The position numbers and the translations under genes were made by a program. DNA of 64,000 nucleotides, from NCBI RefSeq assembly GCF_000194135.1, contig NC_015318.1, forward strand, positions 1,630,431 to 1,694,430, in the 5' to 3' direction. Positions 23,735 to 32,693 of this stretch are shown here, piece after piece; position 1 is the stretch's first letter, and each line of letters opens with the position of its first letter. The notes below the pieces were generated by a model. That model did not search any database. It was not told where the DNA came from and saw only the letters and a program-made list of their open reading frames with translations. This stretch comes from Hippea maritima DSM 10411. GTDB lineage: Bacteria > Campylobacterota_A > Desulfurellia > Desulfurellales > Hippeaceae.

Positions 23735-24300
23735 AAAAAGATGGTTTATACTTAATAGAAAACAGAGTTTTCAAAATAGAGATAACAGACCAATCGAACA
23801 TTACACATTGGAGCATAAAACCAAAAAACAGCGAGATTATAGAAAAGGTTTCGTTTGAAGACAAAATAAATAACAAAAATTTAACACCTCAACACAGTTG
23901 GACAACATCAACTTCTATAACATTCGATTTTGAAACAGATTTTGGCATGCTAAAAAAGGTCTACAGCATAAACAATATAGCTCTCATAATGGATATATAC
24001 TTGATTTCACATAAAGAAACAGAAGTAGAATATGCAACAAATCTAAATATAAAGCATGACGCTATAGATCTATTTATGGTTGGGCACAATGAGTTTGATA
24101 TAAAAAAACAACAAACTACAGAGGCAAACGATTTACTTTTGATAAAAAAAAATCTGGATATATATCTGGGCTTTATATTCAAAGAAAAAGCTATACTTAC
24201 AATGAATCCTGATAATTGTTTAGAATTTAGTTTCAAAACAAAAGTTAAACTTCTAACCAACGATATGTTTATGATTTCCTATACATCCTCGCTTGTTTAA
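23716..24300 (+). CDS. Hypothetical protein
   Basis: The 194-residue protein has no signal peptide or membrane helix. It has alternating beta-strand-like segments (SITFDFETDFGMLKKVYS, ALIMDIYLIS, YLGFIFKEKAIL), which suggests a beta-sandwich like the all-beta domains appended to some glycoside hydrolases, but I cannot assign a family. It overlaps the holA end by 19 bases and is probably its cotranscribed neighbour. Confidence 0.55.
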
Positions 24301-24310
24301 AATTTTAAAC

Positions 24311-24339
24311 TTGATTTATTCATAAATTTGGGTTATGTT
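24311..24339 (+). promoter_or_regulatory. Candidate promoter of the proline catabolism genes
   Basis: TTGATT (24311-24316) and TATGTT (24334-24339) are 17 bases apart. They lie 50 bases before the P5C dehydrogenase ATG, which has a strong AAGGAGG ribosome binding site. Confidence 0.4.
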
Positions 24340-24389
24340 CATAATAGTGAAAGTATTTTAAAAAGAAAACAAATTTAAGGAGGTGTGCC

Positions 24390-26024
24390 ATGCGCAACAC
24401 GATCGCAAGGGTTCCACTACCAACTAACGAGCCGGTTTATTCCTACGCACCAGGAACTGTAGAGAGGGAGAAGCTAAAGGAAGCTATTAAGGAAATCAAG
24501 TCTCAACAAATAGAGATACCTCTAATCATTGGTGGCGAGGAAATCAAAACGGGCAACACAAGAGAAATAGTCGAGCCTCACAACAAGAGTTCAGTCCTTG
24601 GTGTTTATCATGTAGCAGGCGAAAAAGAGATAAAAATGGCCATTGAGGCTGCAATGGAGGCCTCCAAGAAATGGAGAGAATACGACTGGGTTGACAGGGC
24701 AGCAATATTCTTAAAAGCTGCAGAACTTCTAAGTGGTAAATATAGATATCTCATAAATGCAGCGACGATGCTATCTTTGAGCAAAAACATATTCCAGGCA
24801 GAAATAGACTCAGCATGCGAGCTTACAGACTTTTTGAGATTCAACCTCTACTACATGCAGAAGATTTACGAAGAGCAGCCACTTTACTCACCAAGAGGCA
24901 CATGGAATATAATGCAATACAGACCACTTGAGGGATTTGTATTCGCTGTTCCACCTTTCAACTTTGTATCCATTTCAGGCAACCTACCAACAGCTCCAGC
25001 CATGATGGGCAATGTTGTTCTATGGAAGCCAGCTTCAAGCTCTGTCTATGCACCCTACATCTTCATGAAGGTACTCCAGGAGGCAGGATTACCAGATGGT
25101 GTTATAAACTTCATACCATCCAAAGGTTCTGTGGTCGGTGACATCGTCTTCTCATCTGAATATTTTGCGGGCATCCACTTTACAGGTAGCGTTGATACAT
25201 TCAACAAGATGTGGAAAATGATGGCAGAGAATCTACCCAAGTACAAAGCCTACCCAAGGATAGTAGGCGAAACTGGCGGAAAAGATTATATATTTGTCCA
25301 CAAATCAGCAAACACAAAGAAACTCATCACGGCCATCATAAGGGGTGCATACGAATATCAGGGTCAGAAATGCTCTGCAGTATCGAGGGTTTATTTGCCC
25401 AAATCTATGTGGAACGACATTAAAGATGAACTTTTCAGCGAGATAGATAAGATTAAGATGGGTTCTCCGGAGGACTTCACAAACTTCATGAACGCCGTCA
25501 TCGATGAGGAGGCTTACAAAAAGATTGTTAACTATATAGAATACGCAAGGAGTGCATCTGATGCTGAGATAATCAAAGGTGGCGGGTATGATGATTCCAA
25601 GGGTTGGTTTGTTGAGCCTACAATCATCTACACAGAGAATCCGCACTTCAAGACAATGGAGGAGGAAATCTTTGGACCTGTTGTGACCATCTATCCATAT
25701 GAGGACGATAAATATGTAGAGACTCTACACCTATGCGATCAGACAAGCCCATACGGACTGACTGGAGCTATATTCTCTGAAGACAGGGATGCCACAAGGG
25801 TAGCTCTGGATATACTTGAGGGTAGCGCAGGAAACTTCTACATCAATGATAAACCCACAGGAGCGGTTGTTGGCCAGCAGCCATTCGGAGGCGCAAGGGC
25901 AAGCGGAACGAATGATAAAGCTGGGAGTCATTTGAACCTATTAAGATGGATTACACCAAGGGCTATAAAGGAAAACTTTGTTGCACCAGAAAGCTTCGAA
26001 TACCCATTTATGAAAGAGGAGTAA
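24390..26024 (+). CDS. 1-pyrroline-5-carboxylate dehydrogenase
   Basis: This 544-residue aldehyde dehydrogenase-fold enzyme oxidises glutamate semialdehyde to glutamate with NAD. Visible motifs are FNFVSISGNLPTAPAMMGN (nucleotide/substrate region), RIVGETGGKDYIFVH with the general-base glutamate and YQGQKCSAVSRVYLP with the catalytic cysteine. The size and the N-terminal FLRFNLYYM region match the P5CDH subfamily (PruA/RocA) rather than generic aldehyde dehydrogenases. The proline dehydrogenase gene follows after 3 bases, so the pair degrades proline to glutamate. Confidence 0.95.
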   Translation: MRNTIARVPLPTNEPVYSYAPGTVEREKLKEAIKEIKSQQIEIPLIIGGEEIKTGNTREIVEPHNKSSVLGVYHVAGEKEIKMAIEAAMEASKKWREYDWVDRAAIFLKAAELLSGKYRYLINAATMLSLSKNIFQAEIDSACELTDFLRFNLYYMQKIYEEQPLYSPRGTWNIMQYRPLEGFVFAVPPFNFVSISGNLPTAPAMMGNVVLWKPASSSVYAPYIFMKVLQEAGLPDGVINFIPSKGSVVGDIVFSSEYFAGIHFTGSVDTFNKMWKMMAENLPKYKAYPRIVGETGGKDYIFVHKSANTKKLITAIIRGAYEYQGQKCSAVSRVYLPKSMWNDIKDELFSEIDKIKMGSPEDFTNFMNAVIDEEAYKKIVNYIEYARSASDAEIIKGGGYDDSKGWFVEPTIIYTENPHFKTMEEEIFGPVVTIYPYEDDKYVETLHLCDQTSPYGLTGAIFSEDRDATRVALDILEGSAGNFYINDKPTGAVVGQQPFGGARASGTNDKAGSHLNLLRWITPRAIKENFVAPESFEYPFMKEE

Positions 26025-26027
26025 GAG

Positions 26028-26918
26028 ATGTCGCTTTTTAACAAAAGCGTAAGCATGTTTATAGATAAGGTTCCACCATCAACAGTAGCAGTATTTGCTA
26101 AACGTTATATAGCAGGGCCAAATCTTGAAGATGCGGTAAGGGTTACAAAGCAACTAAATGCCCAAGGAGCTATGACAACGATAGACGTACTGGGCGAATT
26201 TGTTTCAAACAAAGAGGAAACGGAACATTTCAGGGATTTGGCCATTAAGGTATTAGAGGCCATAGATAGCCACCAACTCGATGCAAACCTCTCGCTCAAA
26301 CTGACGCAAATGGGCCTTAAGTTATCCAAGGCCCTCTGTCTTGATAACATAGAAAAGATATTCAAAAGAGCCAAAGAGTTAGGAATATTTGTAAGAATAG
26401 ACATGGAGGATTCAACCTGCACTGATGATACTTTAGAGATCTACAGAAACTACAGGGATGAATTCAACATAGGCACTGTGCTTCAAGCCTACATGAGACG
26501 TACCATAAACGACATAGAAAAACTCTCAGACGGAAGGCTAAACTTTAGACTATGTAAAGGCATCTACATAGAACCAAGAAAAATAGCCTACCAAGAAAAA
26601 GACATTGTAAGGGATAATTACACCTATTGCCTTGAAACACTCTTTAAAAAGAAAGCCTATGTGGGCATAGCAACTCACGACGAATATCTCGTATTTCACG
26701 CAGAAAGACTTATAAGAGAATACGGCCTTAAACGGAATGAATATGAATATCAGATGTTACTTGGCGTTGATGAAGAACTCAGGGAAATCATCCTAAGCAG
26801 AGGACATCGCTTAAGGGTTTATGTGCCGTTTGGCAGGGATTGGCTACCCTATTCAATAAGAAGGCTTAAAGAAAACCCAAATCTCATTAAATCGGCTTTG
26901 GAAGGATACCTAAGGTGA
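26028..26918 (+). CDS. Proline dehydrogenase
   Basis: This FAD enzyme oxidises proline to P5C. The 296 residues form the TIM-barrel ProDH domain: FAKRYIAGPNLEDAV, TIDVLGEFVSNKEE, VRIDMEDSTCTDDTLEIY, RLCKGIYIEP and RVYVPFGRDWLPYSIRRL, which is the C-terminal substrate-binding helix with its two arginines. The size fits the monofunctional PutB/RocM type. A ribosome binding site AGAGGAG overlaps the preceding stop region. Confidence 0.95.
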   Translation: MSLFNKSVSMFIDKVPPSTVAVFAKRYIAGPNLEDAVRVTKQLNAQGAMTTIDVLGEFVSNKEETEHFRDLAIKVLEAIDSHQLDANLSLKLTQMGLKLSKALCLDNIEKIFKRAKELGIFVRIDMEDSTCTDDTLEIYRNYRDEFNIGTVLQAYMRRTINDIEKLSDGRLNFRLCKGIYIEPRKIAYQEKDIVRDNYTYCLETLFKKKAYVGIATHDEYLVFHAERLIREYGLKRNEYEYQMLLGVDEELREIILSRGHRLRVYVPFGRDWLPYSIRRLKENPNLIKSALEGYLR

Positions 26919-26958
26919 TAACAATAGCCCCGCTTTAGTGCGGGGTTATCTCTTTTTC
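26917..26958. terminator. Bidirectional terminator between convergent genes
   Basis: CCCCGC and GCGGGG (26928-26933 and 26940-26945) form a tight stem with loop TTTAGT. Flanking GATAAC and GTTATC extend it with a bulge. T-rich TCTTTTT follows on the plus strand. It serves the proline dehydrogenase gene and overlaps the stop of the leftward GNAT gene. Confidence 0.8.
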
Positions 26959-28050
26959 GTAGATGCGATAAGTCTTGTAGTGTTCAGCCCCCATTTTTAG
27001 TATGGGTTTATTGATAGCCTCATTATCTTCAAGCGTCCAGGAGAGTTCACCACCCTTACCGCCCCTTTTTTCTACCACTTCGAAGCTTTTTACATACAAT
27101 AACAAATCAACACCCAGCTTTCTGCACTCTGGCAAAACGCCAAGCGTTATCAACCTGTAGTTATCTATCTTTTTTAATCTATAGATTAACTTAAAGGCAT
27201 TAAACGGCGTAATCTTGCCACCCATACCTTTAAGAGCTTGGTTGAAATCGGGTATAATGGCAGAAAAGCCGCAAGGATGTCCATCCTTTTGGGCTATAAT
27301 TATCAACTCTTCAGGCACCATAGTTTTGAAATCTTTTGTTCCGTAGTAAAATTCCTCAAATGTAGGTGGCACAAAGCCCCAATTATCTTTCCATGCCTCA
27401 CAGTAAAGTTTATGTATAACCCTAAGGTCATTTTCAAAGTTTTTCTTTGAAAACGATCTTAACTGTATAGAAAATTTCTTTTGAGCATACAGGGAAAGCC
27501 TTTTTAGCTTCTCTTTGGGTTTATTTCCCACAGAAAGATAAAAAGCAAACAAATCCTTTACCTTTTTGAAGCCGTTCTGTTCAATTAAATCCATGTAATA
27601 GGCCTTATTATACGGCATCATGAAAACAGGTTCTGCAAAAAAACCCTTAACCAACAATCCGCTTACATCATTCATGGAAGGGCTTATTGGCCCTCTTATA
27701 CGATCCAAACCCTCCTTTGATAAATAATCCTCAGCAGCCTTAAACAGATCTCTTGCAACATCTAAATCTTCAATTGATTCAAAAAACCCAAAGAAACCCA
27801 CTTTATCGTTATGCATTTGATTATGCCTGTAATTTACAACTGCCGCAATTCTTCCTGCTATTTTTCCGTTTTTGTATGCCAAAAATAGCTTTCTTTTGGC
27901 GTTTTTATAGAACGGGTTGTTTTTTGAATCTAATAACTTTTTTTCCTCATCCAAAAGCTGCTGCACATAAAACGGGTCATCTTTATAGATGGTTTTGGCA
28001 GGAAAAGTCAAAAATAACTCTAAATCCTCACTCTCGGCTATGCTAATCAT
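26935..28050 (-). CDS. GNAT-fold N-acyltransferase, possible ceramide-type N-acyltransferase
   Basis: The 371-residue protein has a split GNAT-like layout: [18 protein letters not shown] and [23 protein letters not shown] near the N-terminus, and [22 protein letters not shown] in the second half, which resembles the acyl-CoA pyrophosphate loop. Large GNATs of this kind occur next to bacterial serine palmitoyltransferases, and one in Caulobacter acts as bacterial ceramide synthase. The start overlaps the stop of the oxoamine synthase gene by 4 bases, so the two are coupled. The substrate is inferred from context only. Confidence 0.6.
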   Translation of the reverse strand: MISIAESEDLELFLTFPAKTIYKDDPFYVQQLLDEEKKLLDSKNNPFYKNAKRKLFLAYKNGKIAGRIAAVVNYRHNQMHNDKVGFFGFFESIEDLDVARDLFKAAEDYLSKEGLDRIRGPISPSMNDVSGLLVKGFFAEPVFMMPYNKAYYMDLIEQNGFKKVKDLFAFYLSVGNKPKEKLKRLSLYAQKKFSIQLRSFSKKNFENDLRVIHKLYCEAWKDNWGFVPPTFEEFYYGTKDFKTMVPEELIIIAQKDGHPCGFSAIIPDFNQALKGMGGKITPFNAFKLIYRLKKIDNYRLITLGVLPECRKLGVDLLLYVKSFEVVEKRGGKGGELSWTLEDNEAINKPILKMGAEHYKTYRIYEKEITPH

Positions 28051-29228
28051 ATAACCCCAAGGGCTTTACCCACCTTGTAGAGTTTATCTAAGGCAAAATC
28101 TATCTGCTCAAACGTATGTGTAGCCATCAAACTCAATCTAATGAGTGCCTTATTTGGCGGAACGGCAGGAGATAGAACAGGATTAACAAAAAGTCCTTCA
28201 TCAAACAACATTCTTCTCATCTTTAAAACAGTTCCGTTATCGCCAACTATCAGCGGAATTATGGGCGTGCAACTTGTGCCTATATCATAACCCATATCCA
28301 CCACGCCTTTTCTCATTCTCCCGGTATTTGCCCACAGCTTATCTATCAACTCAGGCTCATTTTCCATTATATCCAACGCAGCTAAAACGGCCGCTGTAGA
28401 TGCTGGTGTAATACTTGCTGAGAAAATAACACTCCTTGCAAAATGCCTTAAGTAGTCTATAACCTCTTTATCTGCAGCTATAAAACCGCCTAAAGAGGCA
28501 AACGATTTGCTAAATGTGCCCATTATTATATCAACTTCATCCTCAAGGCCAAAGTGATTAGCCGTACCCCGTCCGTTTTTGCCTAAGACACCAAAAGAAT
28601 GGGCATCATCAACCATCAATCGAGCGTTATATTGCTTCTTTAGCTTAACCATTTCTGGCAGGTTAGCTATATCGCCATCCATGCTATATACACCATCAAC
28701 AACGATGAGTTTGCCTGCATCTTTATCAATCGACTCTAAAACCTTCTTAAGTGAGTTCATATCGTTGTGGACAAACCTTTTCACCTCTCCATAGGAAAGC
28801 CTTGAGCCATCCACAATACTTGCATGGTCTGATTTGTCCAATATTACATACTCGCCTTTACCAACCAAGCCAGCTATCGCACCAAGATTGGCCTGAAAGC
28901 CCGTACTGAACAGCAATGCATTCCCTTTATTCACAAAGGCCGCAAGCCTCTCTTCAAGCTCTTCGTGTATGTCCAATGTTCCATTTAAAAACCTTGAGCC
29001 AGCACAACCCGTGCCGTATTTTTCTATGGCATCAATCGCAGCCTTTTTAACCTTAGGGTGCACGGTAAGGCCAAGGTAGCTATTGGAACCAAGCATCAAT
29101 ATTTTTCTGTTGTTTATTATAACTTCTGTATCTTGTTCTGAGGAGATGGGTTGAAAGTAAGGATAAAGACCAAGCTGTCTAATCTCTTGAGCTTCCTTAA
29201 AGTTATAACATTTATCAAAAAGATCCAT
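28047..29228 (-). CDS. Alpha-oxoamine synthase, serine palmitoyltransferase-like
   Basis: This 393-residue PLP enzyme condenses an amino acid with an acyl thioester. The fold-type I signature is clear: [52 protein letters not shown] and the lysine motif [16 protein letters not shown]. The [10 protein letters not shown] form, with [13 protein letters not shown] afterwards, resembles serine palmitoyltransferases of Bacteroidetes more than KBL or BioF. It has no acyl carrier protein partner nearby. The product would be 3-ketosphinganine if it uses serine and palmitoyl-CoA, but KBL-like activity is the main alternative. Confidence 0.75.
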   Translation of the reverse strand: MDLFDKCYNFKEAQEIRQLGLYPYFQPISSEQDTEVIINNRKILMLGSNSYLGLTVHPKVKKAAIDAIEKYGTGCAGSRFLNGTLDIHEELEERLAAFVNKGNALLFSTGFQANLGAIAGLVGKGEYVILDKSDHASIVDGSRLSYGEVKRFVHNDMNSLKKVLESIDKDAGKLIVVDGVYSMDGDIANLPEMVKLKKQYNARLMVDDAHSFGVLGKNGRGTANHFGLEDEVDIIMGTFSKSFASLGGFIAADKEVIDYLRHFARSVIFSASITPASTAAVLAALDIMENEPELIDKLWANTGRMRKGVVDMGYDIGTSCTPIIPLIVGDNGTVLKMRRMLFDEGLFVNPVLSPAVPPNKALIRLSLMATHTFEQIDFALDKLYKVGKALGVI

Positions 29229-29586
29229 TCTTCACTCCCCTTGTAAAATGATTTTACTTTCTATAAAAAAAACGCTTTTTTGTCAAGAATTAGAGAATTC
29301 CCAAGACCAGATAGGTCCAAACATACTTACCACCTAAAGCAAATAGAGGTAATATCTATGTCTGAGAATGAGAATGATAGAAAAGAGAGTGGAGGCACCA
29401 ACATGGAAGTGAAGAGAATAAGAAAGATAGTAGGGGCAGAAAACCTGAAAGTAGGTTTTCTGCCCGTTAAATCTTTCTCTTTCTCAAGGGCTGATGCAGC
29501 CCACATCCTCTTTTGCATATTCAAATCACTGGATTTGAATATAATAGGAAGACCCATAAAACTCCTAAAGGGATGGAGGCTGCATC
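29229..29586. other. Region upstream of a truncated transposase, with a small ORF
   Basis: About 360 bases lie between the oxoamine synthase and the transposase fragment. From about 29280 the sequence starts TGTCAAGAATTAG and may be the left end of the element to which the truncated transposase belongs. An ORF from ATG 29358 to 29594 (78 codons; MSENENDRKESGGTNMEVKR...) has a weak ribosome binding site and no recognisable family. A perfect 13-base inverted repeat lies inside it. Confidence 0.4.
29434..29465. repeat. Perfect 13-bp inverted repeat (hairpin)
   Basis: GGGCAGAAAACCT (29434-29446) and AGGTTTTCTGCCC (29453-29465) pair perfectly around a 6-base loop. No T-run follows directly, so it is not a simple terminator. 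It lies about 120 bases before the truncated transposase and may be part of that element's regulatory or end sequence. Confidence 0.7.
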
Positions 29587-29898
29587 ATGGATAGTATATA
29601 CCACACTTTGAGAAAATCAAACCCTGCAAGTGCAAGAATTTTGGTCAGAAAGGTTTTAGAGAAAAACAACGGCAATGTCTCAAAAACAGCAAGAATACTT
29701 GGCATATCAAGGGCTACAGTGAGAAGGGCAAGGGATGGAGAACTAAATGACTTATCAAGAAGACCAAAGAACATAAGAAAAAAGATGGACTGTTTTCTTG
29801 AAAAACTCATTGCTGAAGAGGCAAAAAGCACAGGGTACAGATACAGGCTTCTAAGCTATTACCTAAAGAACAAATACTCCATAGAGTGTCATCCGCCG
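29587..29898 (+). pseudogene. Truncated transposase, N-terminal HTH part
   Basis: About 100 codons remain. They contain a helix-turn-helix (NVSKTARILGISRATVRRAR) and a second helical segment (TGYRYRLLSYYLKNKYSIE) as in IS481/IS3-type integrase-like transposases. The catalytic domain is missing because an IS21-family element begins at 29899. The last few residues of the open frame (CHPPC) come from that junction. The family call is tentative. Confidence 0.65.
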
Positions 29899-29990
29899 TG
29901 CTAAAATACACCGCAAACGTCTACTAAAAGTGCACCACTTTTAGTAATTGTTTATACTCTCCTGGAATAATCTTTTTCAAGGAGAGTACT

Positions 29991-31061
29991 ATGATTAGCA
30001 AGGAGGAGTTTGTTGTGATTCACACACTGCATTCTCAAGGGTTGTCAATCAGACAGATATCAAAAATTCTTGGTCTAAACAGAAGAACGGTATCAAAAAG
30101 ACTGAAAGAGGAGGATTTAAAACCGTATTCCAAAAGAAGCTACCCCTCAAAGCTTGATGGTTACAAAGATTATATAAGGACAAGGATTAATCAAGCCTAT
30201 CCAGATAGGATTCCTTCTACTGTCGTTTTAAGAGAGATAGCTGATATGGGATACACAGGGAGTCTAAGAACACTTCAGAAATACACAAAAACCATCTACG
30301 ATAGTATTGACCCAAAAAGAGGTAAAAACAGTGAGGAAATAATTAGGTTTGAAACCGAAAAAGGCTTTCAAGCTCAGGTTGATTGGACAACCATTAGGTC
30401 AGGTCAAAAGCCCATTTATGCATTTGTTATGGTTTTAGGTTATTCAAGAGCAGCTTTTGTTTATTTTACAGATAACATGCGACAGGACATATTTCAGTCC
30501 TGCCACATTAAAGCGTTCGACTACTTTGGTGGAATACCAAAGACCATACTGTATGATAACCTAAAATCCGTTGTAATTCAAAGGGATAAATAGGGACAAA
30601 ACAGACACGGAATAAACGATGAGTTTCTTGATTTCTCAAAGGGCTTGTTTGTACCGAAACTCTGTAAACCATATAAGGCAAAGACAAAGGGGAAGGTAGA
30701 AAGGTTTAATTCATATCTGAAGAACAATTTCTACAAGCCTTTGAGGGCAAAGCTAAAGAACTCTGGTTTGGAGATAACCCCTGATCTTCTAAACTCATAC
30801 ATCTTCTCCTGGCTTGAGATGGCAAACAACAGAATACATGCAACAACAAAGAGAAGACCTTTTAATATGCTGAAAGAGGAGTATGGGTTTTTGACAAAGA
30901 TACCGGATGGTCTGATTGCCAAAAGTGGGGATAGAAATGACCATAAAATCACTGAAGCCATTGAAAAGACAAACAGAACCTACTCTGATATCGATATCTC
31001 ATACTACACAAATATAGATGAATACGAAAGGCTCTTGCTTGGGGAGAGCAGTAATGGTTAA
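29991..31061 (+). pseudogene. istA: IstA of the second IS21 element, interrupted by TAG
   Basis: The frame is continuous in homology from ATG 29991 to 31061 but has an in-frame TAG at 30591-30593, between VVIQRDK and GQNRHGINDEF. A tyrosine codon is expected there. The HTH (LSIRQISKILGLNRRTVSKR), the first aspartate (FQAQVDWTTIR), the second (TILYDNLKSVV) and the glutamate (KAKTKGKVERFNSYLK) are otherwise present. A point mutation has thus inactivated an otherwise complete 356-codon gene. AAGGAGAG precedes the start. Confidence 0.88.
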
Positions 31062-31830
31062 GACAAGGATAGAGGAATACTGCAAGAAATTAAAATTAAG
31101 CGGTATTCTAACTGCCTATAGCTCTTTATCTGATAGAGCTGCAAAAGAGAATCTCTCCTTCTCCGAATTCCTGTTCCTTCTGCTTGAATCTGAATATGAG
31201 ACAAGAAACGAAAGGTCAAAACAGACAATCCTAAAGTTTGCAGGGTTTCCAAAGATAAAGACAATAGATACATTTGACTTTTCTTTTTCATCTTTGGATA
31301 AAACACTGATAAATGAAATACTAACAATGCGGTTTGTTGATGAAACAAAAAACATACTCCTGATTGGACCGTCAGGCACTGGAAAGACACACCTTGCTAT
31401 AGCCATAGGCTATGCTGCTGCACAGCATAGAATAAAGACAAAGTTCATAACAATGGCTGACCTTGCAATCACATTGGAGGCAGCAGAAACACAGAACAGA
31501 TTGGATTCATACATAAAGAAGGTGATAAACTCCGCAAGATTACTTATTATCGATGAATTTGGGTATTTCAAGCTCAATGAGAAACAGTCCAATCTGTTAT
31601 TCCAGATAGTAAACAAGAAGTATGAAACGGGGTCTATTATAATAACCACTAACCTGTCATTTATTAGATGGAAGGAGGTTTTGAACAATGATGAAGGTTT
31701 AACTACCGCTATACTGGATAGGTTAATACACCACAGCTACATCATCAACATTAAAGGTGAAAGCTATAGGCTGAGACAGAAGAAAAAAGCAGGGCTTTTG
31801 GATTTCAATCCCAATTCTCAGGGTTTTTAA
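31054..31830 (+). CDS. istB: IstB of the second IS21 element
   Basis: The 258-residue AAA+ helper ATPase has Walker A GPSGTGKTHLA, Walker B LLIIDEFGY and C-terminal ILDRLIHHSYIINIKGESYR. The start at ATG 31054 overlaps the istA stop by 8 bases and has GGGGAGAG upstream. The gene looks intact, but its partner istA has a nonsense codon. Confidence 0.92.
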   Translation: MVKTRIEEYCKKLKLSGILTAYSSLSDRAAKENLSFSEFLFLLLESEYETRNERSKQTILKFAGFPKIKTIDTFDFSFSSLDKTLINEILTMRFVDETKNILLIGPSGTGKTHLAIAIGYAAAQHRIKTKFITMADLAITLEAAETQNRLDSYIKKVINSARLLIIDEFGYFKLNEKQSNLLFQIVNKKYETGSIIITTNLSFIRWKEVLNNDEGLTTAILDRLIHHSYIINIKGESYRLRQKKKAGLLDFNPNSQGF

Positions 31831-31891
31831 TAGGGAAGGAATGGTGCACTTTTGCAGGGCGTATTGGTGCAGTTTTGGATTGCGCTTGACA

Positions 31892-32199
31892 GTTTTGTAT
31901 TTGGGCTTTGATATGAGTTTAGCCTCTGATATCATTATGCATTCTAACTTCTTTGTTTTTTCTTCAAATGCTTTTCTTGCATCAGCTTCACAGAAAAATG
32001 CTCTCTTTTGTAATTTCTCAATGAGTTTTGTTTCCTGTTTTTCTTTTTCTTGATACTCTTTCTTTATCGTTTTGTCCCCTCTTGATTTAGCATAACTGTT
32101 TTTGTATAAAACCCACTGTTGTTTCATTCCTTCATAATCTACTGTGTACTGGATAGCCTGATAGTTCTCATCAAGCTGAATAAATTCCTCTTCATTGTG
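31892..32199 (-). pseudogene. IS1634-like transposase, middle fragment
   Basis: The fragment reads QYTVDYEGMKQQWVLYKNSY onwards and matches residues about 295-396 of the intact transposase. Homology stops at PKYKT, where the second IS21 element begins. The last catalytic glutamate is lost. The apparent C-terminal tail of the open frame, down to about 31723, is antisense IS21 sequence. Confidence 0.88.
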
Positions 32200-32206
32200 G
32201 TTTTTG
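32200..32206. repeat. 7-bp target duplication of IS21 copy 2, left
   Basis: GTTTTTG directly precedes the IS21 left end and is repeated at 34647-34653 directly after the right end. The uninterrupted IS1634-like sequence has this heptamer once. Confidence 0.93.
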
Positions 32207-32306
32207 TGCTAAAGCTACAATAAACTCCCCACCAAAAGGGCTTATAAATTCCCCACCCTTTTGGTAGCATGCCCTAATCTTTTTAAAAGATGGAGGGTAA
32301 ATAAAA

Positions 32307-32693
32307 TTGTTGGGGGTTTGTATGTATTACTCGGTAAAAGCACTACTGAGTATTGGGAAAAATGTCTCACAGATTGCAAGAGAGCTAAAGATTGACAGGA
32401 AAACAGTCAGAAAGATTAAGAAAAAGGTAGAAAGTGGGGAGATTGAAACACCCACCATCAAAAGGAAAAGTATCCTTGATCCATACAAGGATGAAATCAT
32501 TGAGTATTTAAAAAGTGGTCTCTCCGCTGTTTTAATCCACCAGAAGTTAAAAGAAAAGCATAGTCTAAATGTAAGCTATAGCTCTGTGAAACGCTACATC
32601 AGGAAGCTAAAGCCAGGTGAGCCCTTCATCCCCTTAATAAGCCCACCTGGCCAAGAAGCCCAAGTAGATTTCGGCTATGCCGGTTATTTCTAA
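32307..32693 (+). CDS. istA: IS21 transposase IstA, N-terminal part (copy 2)
   Basis: The 128 residues equal those of copy 1 except at a few positions (ESGEIET for ENGEIKT, IIEYL for IMEYL). They end in the same QVDFGYAGYF followed by TAA TAA TAG. The helix-turn-helix and the first catalytic aspartate are present. The differences show that the copies have diverged while the frame break stayed fixed. Confidence 0.85.
   Translation: MLGVCMYYSVKALLSIGKNVSQIARELKIDRKTVRKIKKKVESGEIETPTIKRKSILDPYKDEIIEYLKSGLSAVLIHQKLKEKHSLNVSYSSVKRYIRKLKPGEPFIPLISPPGQEAQVDFGYAGYF

Larger units (their letters stand above)
29899..31891 (+). mobile_element. Second type of IS21-family element
   Basis: The element starts TGCTAAAATACACCGC and ends GCGCTTGACA, with repeated TGCACC-type boxes inside both ends (AAAGTGCACCAC at the left, GGTGCACTTTTGC and GGTGCAGTTTTGG at the right). 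These resemble the multiple transposase-binding sites of IS21 elements. It carries istA and istB of a lineage different from the 2440-base element. The flanks differ (truncated transposase left, IS1634-like right), so there is no target duplication. Confidence 0.8.

Noticed and set aside
31723-31891. C-terminal tail of the leftward transposase fragment
   Set aside because: This part is antisense to the second IS21 element's istB and right end and has no similarity to the intact IS1634-like transposase.
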